A DNA stretch of 38,007 nucleotides from Lachnospiraceae bacterium (GTDB lineage: Bacteria; Bacillota; Clostridia; Lachnospirales; Lachnospiraceae). This document shows, one piece after another, positions 31,735 through 38,007 of the stretch. The translations under genes and the position numbers were made by a program. Under the pieces are notes generated by a model. It was not told the origin of the DNA. It ran no database searches and worked only from the letters and a program-made list of their open reading frames with translations. Positions within the stretch are counted from its first letter, which is position 1, and each line of letters opens with the position of its first letter. The stretch is from the NCBI GenBank assembly GCA_021205755.1, contig JAJPWX010000093.1, positions 1 through 38,007 on the forward strand. Direction: 5' to 3'.

Positions 31735-34416
31735 TTATTGCTCCCATCGGTTTTTTAACTTGCTCTGCAGCCGATACAGCGTATTCATTGCGTCCATCGG
31801 CGTCATGTTCGGCACATCGAGCTCCTGCAGTTCTTTGAGTACATCCGCGTCACTGACGGTATCAAAGATTGTCATCTGGTTCAGCTCGACCGGATCTGGT
31901 TTTTTCGTACGCGTCTTTTTGCTTTTTGTCGTCTGGTTTGCGCCCTCCTGCACATGAACCGTGATGTCTGCATTTGAGAGCTCCTCCGCGAGCTCCTTTG
32001 CGCGGTCTGTGACACTGGCGGGCACTCCAGCCAGGCGAGCAACCTGGATGCCGTAGCTTTTGTCTGCGCCGCCGGGAATGATCTTCCGCAGAAAGACAAT
32101 GTCGTCCCCCTGTTCTTTGACCGCGATACAGTAATTGTTCACACCGGGAATCTTTCCTTCCAGCTCGGTCAGCTCGTGATAATGTGTCGCAAACAGCGTC
32201 TTCGCCCCGAGCAGCTTTGGGTTGCTGATGTGCTCGATCACCGCCCAGGCGATGCTTAAGCCGTCAAAGGTACTGGTGCCGCGCCCGATCTCATCCAAAA
32301 TCAACAAGCTGTTCTTTGTTGCGTTGCGCAGAATATTTGCCACCTCAGTCATCTCGACCATAAAGGTACTCTGGCCGCTTGCCAGATCATCGGAGGCACC
32401 GACACGCGTGAAAATACGGTCAACCAGCCCGATTTTGGCACTGTCCGCCGGGACAAAGCTGCCAATCTGCGCAAGCAGAACGATCAGCGCGCTCTGCCGC
32501 ATATAAGTTGACTTTCCGGCCATATTCGGCCCGGTGATGATAGAAACCAGATTCTTTCCATTGTCCAGATGCGTATCGTTGGCGATAAACATATCGTTGG
32601 GAATCGTCTGTTCTACCACCGGATGGCGGCCGTTTTTGATATCAATCGTGCCACGCTCATTGATCTGCGGCTTTACGTAATTATTGCGCTCCGCGACCAG
32701 GGCAAGGGAAGCGAATACATCCAGTCCGGCGATGGCCTTCGCGGTCTCCTGAATGCGCACAATCTGCTCCGCCACCTGGCTGCGTACCTCGACATAGAGC
32801 GCGTACTCCAGGGAAACCAGCCGGTCCTCCGCGCCGAGAATCGTATCCTCCAGCTCCTTCAGCTCCGGCGTTATATAGCGCTCCGCATTGGTCAGCGTCT
32901 GCTTGCGCATAAAATAATCCGGCACCATATCCTTATAGGAATTGGTGACCTCCAGATAATAGCCAAATACTTTGTTGTATTTTACTTTGAGATTTTTGAT
33001 GCCGGTCTTTTCCCGCTCCTCGGCCTCCAGCTTTGCCAGCCAGCTTTTTCCATCATTTTTCGCGCTGCGAAGCCGGTCAACCTCTTCATTGTAGCCGTCC
33101 TTTATGATTCCGCCTTCGCGGATAATGATTGGCGGCTCATCAAGAATCGCCCGCTCGATCAGGTCATGAACATCCTGTAGTTCATCAATCTGCTCCTCCA
33201 GGGTGTGGAGCAGGGGCGCCTGCAGGCTTTTCATGATATATTTGATGTGCGGCAGCATCGCCAGCGAGGTTTTAAACGCAATCATATCCCGCGGATTGGC
33301 CGTCTGGTAGCTGATGCGGCTGATCAGACGCTCCAGGTCATAGATCGGGTTCAGATACTCCCGCAGCTCTTCTCTGGTAATCGCATTATCCTTCAGTTCT
33401 TCGACTGCATCCAGCCGTGCTGTGATCTCCTCTTTCTCAATCAGCGGCTGCTCCACATATTTGCGCAGCAGGCGCGCGCCCATCGCTGTCCGGGTCTTAT
33501 CGAGTACCCACAAAAGCGATCCGCGCTTTTTCTTCTCCCGCAGCGTCTCGCACAGCTCCAGATTTCGTCTGGTTGAGCTGTCAAGCACCATATATTTGCC
33601 GATGGAATACGGTACCAGCCGCGTCAGATTTGCGATGGACGTCTTCTGCGTCTCCATCAGGTATTTCAAAAGCGCCCCCGCCGCGATCACACCGCAGCTA
33701 TAGTCCGCGATGCCCAGCCCTTCCAGCGCGGATACATGAAAATGCTCCTTCAGTACCCGGGCGCAAAGCTCATCGTCAAAATACCAGGCATCCAGGGAAA
33801 AGATTGTGATGCCAAGCCGCTCCCGCATATCCTCCAGGTCAATGCCGCTGACATAGAAGGCCTGGTTGCAGATGATCTCTTTTGGGGAAAATTTAATAAT
33901 CTCATCGAACAGCTTCCGCTCACTGTCCAGCTCCGTCATCAGGTATTCCCCTGTCGTGATGTCCGCAATCGAGACCCCATAGCGGTCTGCCATATAGAAG
34001 ACGCACATCAGATAATTGTTCCTGGTTTCGTCCAGCGCCTGTGAATCCAGATTCGTTCCCGGCGTAACAATCCGGATGACTTCCCGCTTCACAAGCCCCT
34101 TGGCCAGCTTCGGATCCTCCATCTGTTCTCCGATCGCGACCTTATAGCCTCTGGAGACCAGCTTATTCAGATAACCGTCTACCGCGTGATAGGGTACCCC
34201 GCACATCGGCGCACGCTCCGCCATTCCGCAATCCTTCCCGGTCAGCGTCAGTTCCAGCTCCTTCGATACAATCTGTGCGTCGTCAAAGAACATCTCATAA
34301 AAATCACCGAGTCGGTAAAAAAGGATGCAGTCCAGGTATTGCAGTTTTGTCTGCAAATACTGCTGCATCATCGGAGTCAGCTGCGGCATCAGCTCCCGAA
34401 TCTTCTCTTCTGTCAT
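31735..34416 (-). CDS. mutS: DNA mismatch repair protein MutS
   Basis: The 893-residue protein recognises mismatches and recruits MutL. The mismatch-binding domain starts with QLTPMMQQYLQTKLQYLDCILFYRLGDFYEMFFDDA, where the Phe-Tyr-Glu mismatch wedge (FYEMF) is intact. The ATPase has Walker A GPNMAGKSTYMRQ, ARVGAS-like TRVGASDDLASGQSTFMVEM, Walker B LLILDEIGRGTST and FATHYHEL. The C-terminus carries a basic segment (KSKKTRTKKPD) and a beta-clamp-like region. The ATG at 34416 overlaps the miaB stop by four bases and follows GGGGGAAA; upstream in-frame codons belong to the miaB end. Confidence 0.97.
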   Translation of the reverse strand: MTEEKIRELMPQLTPMMQQYLQTKLQYLDCILFYRLGDFYEMFFDDAQIVSKELELTLTGKDCGMAERAPMCGVPYHAVDGYLNKLVSRGYKVAIGEQMEDPKLAKGLVKREVIRIVTPGTNLDSQALDETRNNYLMCVFYMADRYGVSIADITTGEYLMTELDSERKLFDEIIKFSPKEIICNQAFYVSGIDLEDMRERLGITIFSLDAWYFDDELCARVLKEHFHVSALEGLGIADYSCGVIAAGALLKYLMETQKTSIANLTRLVPYSIGKYMVLDSSTRRNLELCETLREKKKRGSLLWVLDKTRTAMGARLLRKYVEQPLIEKEEITARLDAVEELKDNAITREELREYLNPIYDLERLISRISYQTANPRDMIAFKTSLAMLPHIKYIMKSLQAPLLHTLEEQIDELQDVHDLIERAILDEPPIIIREGGIIKDGYNEEVDRLRSAKNDGKSWLAKLEAEEREKTGIKNLKVKYNKVFGYYLEVTNSYKDMVPDYFMRKQTLTNAERYITPELKELEDTILGAEDRLVSLEYALYVEVRSQVAEQIVRIQETAKAIAGLDVFASLALVAERNNYVKPQINERGTIDIKNGRHPVVEQTIPNDMFIANDTHLDNGKNLVSIITGPNMAGKSTYMRQSALIVLLAQIGSFVPADSAKIGLVDRIFTRVGASDDLASGQSTFMVEMTEVANILRNATKNSLLILDEIGRGTSTFDGLSIAWAVIEHISNPKLLGAKTLFATHYHELTELEGKIPGVNNYCIAVKEQGDDIVFLRKIIPGGADKSYGIQVARLAGVPASVTDRAKELAEELSNADITVHVQEGANQTTKSKKTRTKKPDPVELNQMTIFDTVSDADVLKELQELDVPNMTPMDAMNTLYRLQSKLKNRWEQ

Positions 34417-35987
34417 AAAGCCATTTCCCCCATATAATAAAATCCCTTGCACTCCGTCAGGTGCACATCGACAATCTTCCCGACCAGATCTTCTGTACCC
34501 GGAAAATGTACAAGCAGATTATTCGAAAGGCGACCGGTAACCAGAGAGTCGTCATGGTCATTCACTGATTCCACAAGTACCGGAAGCGTCTGGCCTTCCA
34601 CCTTCATCGCCATCTCCTGTGAGATGGTCTGTACCAGGTCAAGCAGCCGGTTGAAGCGGTCTTTTACGACATCCTCCGGCACCTGATCCTCCATCGCGGC
34701 GGCAGGCGTCCCGGTTCGTTTTGAGTAAATAAAGGTAAACGCGCTGTCGAAACGCACCTGGCACACGACATCAAGGGTCTCCTGAAAATCTTCTTCCGTC
34801 TCCCCCGGAAATCCAACAATAATATCCGTCGTGATAGAGAGATCCGGAATCTCCCGCCGCAGCTTCGCGGACAGCTCCAGGTACTGTTCCTTCGTATAAC
34901 GACGGTTCATTTTTTTCAGAATGCGGCTGCTGCCGGACTGCAGCGGCAGATGCAGATGATTACAGATTTTCTTTGAATGCTTCATCACATCAATCAGCTC
35001 ATCTGATAAATCCTTCGGGTGGGAGGTCATAAAGCGGATACGTTCAATCCCCTGCACCTGCTCCACCATCTGCAGAAGCTCCGCGAAGGAAACCAGCTCC
35101 TCTGTTCCAGCAGAAGCAGCATTTTGAGCACTGTCATCCGCAGAAAATTGTTTTCTGAGAGTCTTCCCGTAGGAATTGACATTTTGTCCGAGCAGCATGA
35201 CTTCTTTTACGCCGTCTCTTGCCAGCCTTTCCACTTCACAAAGAATATCCTCCGGCCTGCGGCTGCGCTCCCGTCCGCGTACATAGGGCACGATACAGTA
35301 AGTGCAGAAATTATTACAGCCGTACATAATATTTACGCCACACTTAAACGAGTATGTACGGTCCGCCGGTAAATCCTCAACAATCTGATCCGTATCCTTC
35401 CAGATATCAACCACCATATCTGTTTTCGCGGGAGACTGCTGCATCTGCTCCGCGCGAAGCTGTCGTTCCAGAACCTCATAGAGCAGTTCTGCGAATTTAT
35501 AAATATTGTGTGTACCGAAGACCAGATTAACAAAGCGATAGTTCTTGCGAAGCTTCTCCACCACGTCCGGCTCCTGCATCATGCAGCCGCAAAGACCAAT
35601 GATCATATGCGGATTTTTCTTTTTCAGATTCGATAACAGACCTAAGTGTCCGTAAACCTTCAGATTCGCGTTTTCGCGGACCGTGCAGGTATTATAAAGA
35701 ACCAGATCCGCCTCCTCGATCTCGGTCTGCTGATAACCGATTTCTTCGAGAATACCGCGCAGCTTTTCGGAATCCTTAGCGTTCATCTGGCATCCGAAAG
35801 TGGTAACATTGGCGTTCAGATACCGCCCGTATTCCAGTTCTCTTTCTTTTATGATCTCCCTGCATTTTGCCATATAATAATACTGGCGCTGCGGTTCCTC
35901 TATCGGCGGGATGGCCGACGTGTCTATCTCATCCAAAAGGACTCTGCTTTTGGTATCCGGTTTTATAAGTTCCATATTTTCCATCAT
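34413..35987 (-). CDS. miaB: tRNA-2-methylthio-N6-dimethylallyladenosine synthase MiaB
   Basis: The 524-residue radical SAM methylthiotransferase adds the 2-methylthio group to i6A37 made by MiaA. The N-terminal auxiliary cluster cysteines are in TTFGCQMNAKDSE, YNTCTVRENA and GLCGCMMQEP. The radical SAM motif is GCNNFCTYCIVPYVRGRE, followed by EVMLLGQNVNSYG, HLPLQSGSSRILKKMNRRY and IIVGFPGETEEDF. A TRAM domain (residues about 450-515) closes the protein. A polar insertion (RKQFSADDSAQNAASAGTEE) sits in the barrel after the NSYG motif. It is the first gene of the miaB-mutS pair and its stop overlaps the mutS start. Confidence 0.96.
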   Translation of the reverse strand: MMENMELIKPDTKSRVLLDEIDTSAIPPIEEPQRQYYYMAKCREIIKERELEYGRYLNANVTTFGCQMNAKDSEKLRGILEEIGYQQTEIEEADLVLYNTCTVRENANLKVYGHLGLLSNLKKKNPHMIIGLCGCMMQEPDVVEKLRKNYRFVNLVFGTHNIYKFAELLYEVLERQLRAEQMQQSPAKTDMVVDIWKDTDQIVEDLPADRTYSFKCGVNIMYGCNNFCTYCIVPYVRGRERSRRPEDILCEVERLARDGVKEVMLLGQNVNSYGKTLRKQFSADDSAQNAASAGTEELVSFAELLQMVEQVQGIERIRFMTSHPKDLSDELIDVMKHSKKICNHLHLPLQSGSSRILKKMNRRYTKEQYLELSAKLRREIPDLSITTDIIVGFPGETEEDFQETLDVVCQVRFDSAFTFIYSKRTGTPAAAMEDQVPEDVVKDRFNRLLDLVQTISQEMAMKVEGQTLPVLVESVNDHDDSLVTGRLSNNLLVHFPGTEDLVGKIVDVHLTECKGFYYMGEMAL

Positions 35988-36117
35988 TACGCTCCAGGTT
36001 TTTTATAACGATTATTCATTGCATTTCGCGAAGAATTATAACATAATCTTTTCTTATCGACAAGTCAGCGTTACAAGGGACCCGCTTTTATGCGATTTCC
36101 GTAAGATTATTAAAATC

Positions 36118-37776
36118 TCATCCGCGAGATGTTTGTTTCCACCGCCGAATGCCCAGCAGCACAAGGATCAGCAGCACGAGGGTAACCGGAGTAGCTGCCA
36201 TTGCTGCGCCCACTCCTTTCGTTGCTCCTAAAATACCAGCCAAAAGGAAGCCCGCAGCACTTACCCCTGCGGCAGTCAGAGCGTATGGAATCTGTGTGAT
36301 TACATGACTGATGTGGTCACAGCCGGCTCCGGCCGATGACATGATCGTCGTATCTGAAATTGGCGAGCAATGATCTCCGCATACAGATCCGGACAAGCAC
36401 GCTGCCATGGATATCATAAGCATTGACTCGTTGCTTTCAAACACCACGCAGATAATAGGAATCAGAATTGTGAAAGTTCCCCAGCTTGTGCCAGATGCAA
36501 AAGAAAGCCCAACCGATATCAGAAAAATGATAAATGGAAGCAGCATCTGAAATACACCTGCAGTCGCCTCTACCAGATCGTGAATATACGTTCCAATCCC
36601 AAGCAGCTGTGTCATTCCGGAAAGGTTCCATGCAAGTATCAGGATAATCATCGGACCGCACATGGTCTTCAGGCCATTCGGAATACATTCCATAAAGCTT
36701 CGGAATCCCATCACATCGCGCATCATATACAGCACAAACGTAAATAACAGAGCAACAAAAGCCCCTGTTACCAGGGTCTTCACTGCGTCACAATCCGCAA
36801 AAGTCTCCATCAGGCCCGCCCCCTGAAAGAAGCCGCCCGTATAAAGCATTCCCAGAATGCTGAAACCAATCAGAACCAAAAGCGGCAGGATCGTGTTGCT
36901 TACTCTGCCGTTTTTGCCGCATTCCTGCGCCTTCTCTTCCGTTCCGGTCGGAACCGTAAACAGATCTCCTTTCCTGGCATTCGCTTCATATTTTTCCATG
37001 GGACCATAATCCAGCCGAAAGAATACTATAAGGAAAAGCATCAGTAAAGTAACCAGCGGATACAGGTTTAACGGTATCAGGCGGATAAACATCTGAAAGC
37101 CGTTGATATCCATCCCTTCCGGCACAGAAGTTGTGACTGCCGCTGCCCAACTCGAGACTGGCGCGATGATACAGATGGGTGCTGCTGTGGAATCAATGAT
37201 ATAAGCCAGTTTTGCTCTGGAAATCTTCTCTCTGTCTGTAAGCGGACGCATAACGGAACCTACCGTCATACAATTGAAACCATCATCCACAAAAATCAGC
37301 AATCCCAGCAAAATGGTTGCCAGCTGCGCACCTGTCCTCGTTTTTACCCGCTTGCTGGCCCAGTTTCCAAATGCTTCCGCACTGCCTGATTGGTTCAATA
37401 TGTAAACAAGCATAAACAGCATACCACAGAAAATCAAAATACCCGCGTGCCCTGTGGTAGCTACATTCGGAACCAGGCCGCCCGTTTCATCATACAGCAT
37501 GGTCTGTAAGGCGATTTCCAGATTCCCATTCGCATAAAGCAGTGCGCCCACTATGATTCCCGCAAGCAGCGAGCTGTATACTTCCTTTGTGATCAATGCC
37601 AGCACGATGGCAAGCACAGGCGGCACAACAGAAAAGATGGTAGCGTATGCCTTGGATTGATATTCCAGATCGCCTGACGGATCAGAATGAAGGGTGAGAT
37701 AAATTAAAATCACTCCGGTTACAAGCATTAGAATAGCAACGATACGTTTCAACAAGGTTTTCGCAGATTGCGTCAT
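36118..37776 (-). CDS. NhaC-family Na+/H+ antiporter or amino-acid/proton exchanger
   Basis: The protein of about 552 residues has some twelve membrane helices and the NhaC family blocks: FVDDGFNCMTVGSVMRPLTD, KLAYIIDSTAAPICIIAPVSSWAA, LSFASGTSWGTFTILIPI and GSVCGDHCSPISDTTIMSSAGAGCDHISHV. The charged and polar residues of these re-entrant segments (DD, D-S-T, GDHCSPISDT) line the ion path in the family. Sodium/proton exchange is the default, but some relatives exchange organic acids or amino acids. The start is uncertain: the frame is open to 37866 but that part enters a REP-like repeat. I take the ATG at 37776, though its ribosome site (AGAGAGG, 13 bases away) is poorly spaced. Confidence 0.85.
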   Translation of the reverse strand: MTQSAKTLLKRIVAILMLVTGVILIYLTLHSDPSGDLEYQSKAYATIFSVVPPVLAIVLALITKEVYSSLLAGIIVGALLYANGNLEIALQTMLYDETGGLVPNVATTGHAGILIFCGMLFMLVYILNQSGSAEAFGNWASKRVKTRTGAQLATILLGLLIFVDDGFNCMTVGSVMRPLTDREKISRAKLAYIIDSTAAPICIIAPVSSWAAAVTTSVPEGMDINGFQMFIRLIPLNLYPLVTLLMLFLIVFFRLDYGPMEKYEANARKGDLFTVPTGTEEKAQECGKNGRVSNTILPLLVLIGFSILGMLYTGGFFQGAGLMETFADCDAVKTLVTGAFVALLFTFVLYMMRDVMGFRSFMECIPNGLKTMCGPMIILILAWNLSGMTQLLGIGTYIHDLVEATAGVFQMLLPFIIFLISVGLSFASGTSWGTFTILIPIICVVFESNESMLMISMAACLSGSVCGDHCSPISDTTIMSSAGAGCDHISHVITQIPYALTAAGVSAAGFLLAGILGATKGVGAAMAATPVTLVLLILVLLGIRRWKQTSRG

Positions 37777-37846
37777 TTCTTCAATGATCCTCTCTTTCGA
37801 AGTGTCTGATGATGCACTGGCGTCTGTCTTTCTAACAGAAAGATAA

Positions 37847-37900
37847 CAATACGTGCCTCGCGGCAAGCGCGAGGTACTGTCTCAAATAGTTACGATAACA
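37847..37900 (+). repeat. REP-like dispersed repeat, copy 3
   Basis: GTGCCTCGC-ggcaagc-GCGAGGTAC forms the same hairpin as copy 1 but with C-G in place of a T-A pair, followed by TGTCTCAAATAGTTACGA. It lies in the region upstream of the antiporter gene. Confidence 0.6.
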
Positions 37901-38007
37901 CACTTTCCAGCCTGTATCAAGAAATTCTTTTTTTCAACCGGCGTCCTTACTTGTTACAGGTCACACCCCGGCCAGACTTTTTAGAGATGAAGACAAAGGT
38001 CTAAACT
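37901..38007. other. Window end without a recognisable gene
   Basis: I see no coding frame or clear promoter between the repeat upstream of the antiporter and the end of the window. Confidence 0.4.

Overview
The window looks like chromosomal DNA from an anaerobic gut-type Clostridia, most likely Lachnospiraceae. This is inferred from gene content and order, with no database search. The evidence is the miaB-mutS-mutL-miaA-ynbB housekeeping block, a group III type ECF transporter, corrinoid and DUF2284 genes, a yclNOPQ-like siderophore importer, and purine-rich Shine-Dalgarno sequences. No rRNA, tRNA or CRISPR array was seen.

Left part (1-13.4 kb). A minus-strand operon (about 3.4 kb down to 1) encodes small SAM methyltransferases, a GNAT acetyltransferase, an ATC-hydrolase-family protein and several decayed small genes. 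Divergent from it is a plus-strand operon: an ABC half-transporter, a second half-transporter that has been truncated and fused in frame to an AraC DNA-binding domain, and a complete ECF transporter (S, T and double ATPase). The ECF ATPase gene carries an in-frame palindromic repeat. Enolase follows on the minus strand, then an alpha/beta hydrolase and a second ATC-hydrolase-like gene.

Middle (13.4-22.9 kb). An AraC regulator and a four-gene siderophore ABC importer are followed by decaying corrinoid and DUF2284 genes. A two-gene carbohydrate module comes next: a GH113-like mannanase and an unclassified TIM-barrel-like protein.

Right part (22.9-38 kb). This is a long minus-strand block: COG2509 flavoprotein, DUF2284, BaiN/HI0933 flavoprotein, YnbB-like PLP enzyme, MiaA, MutL, MutS, MiaB. 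An NhaC-family antiporter lies upstream. Between mutS and mutL sits a compact unit with a 32-residue single-pass membrane peptide on the plus strand and a consensus promoter firing an antisense RNA into its 3' end. It looks like a type I toxin-antitoxin locus.

Two signals connect the window. First, four promoters (methyltransferase operon, ABC/ECF operon, enolase, siderophore operon) each have a 17-bp-spaced sigma-A core followed at +1 by the palindrome (G)TTAG-N6-CTAA(C). Its spacing matches DtxR/IdeR/MntR-type metal boxes, so these units probably form one metal (iron) regulon. Second, REP-like palindromes recur in intergenic DNA and in one gene, next to several truncations and frameshifts, so the accessory regions look actively rearranged and partly decayed.
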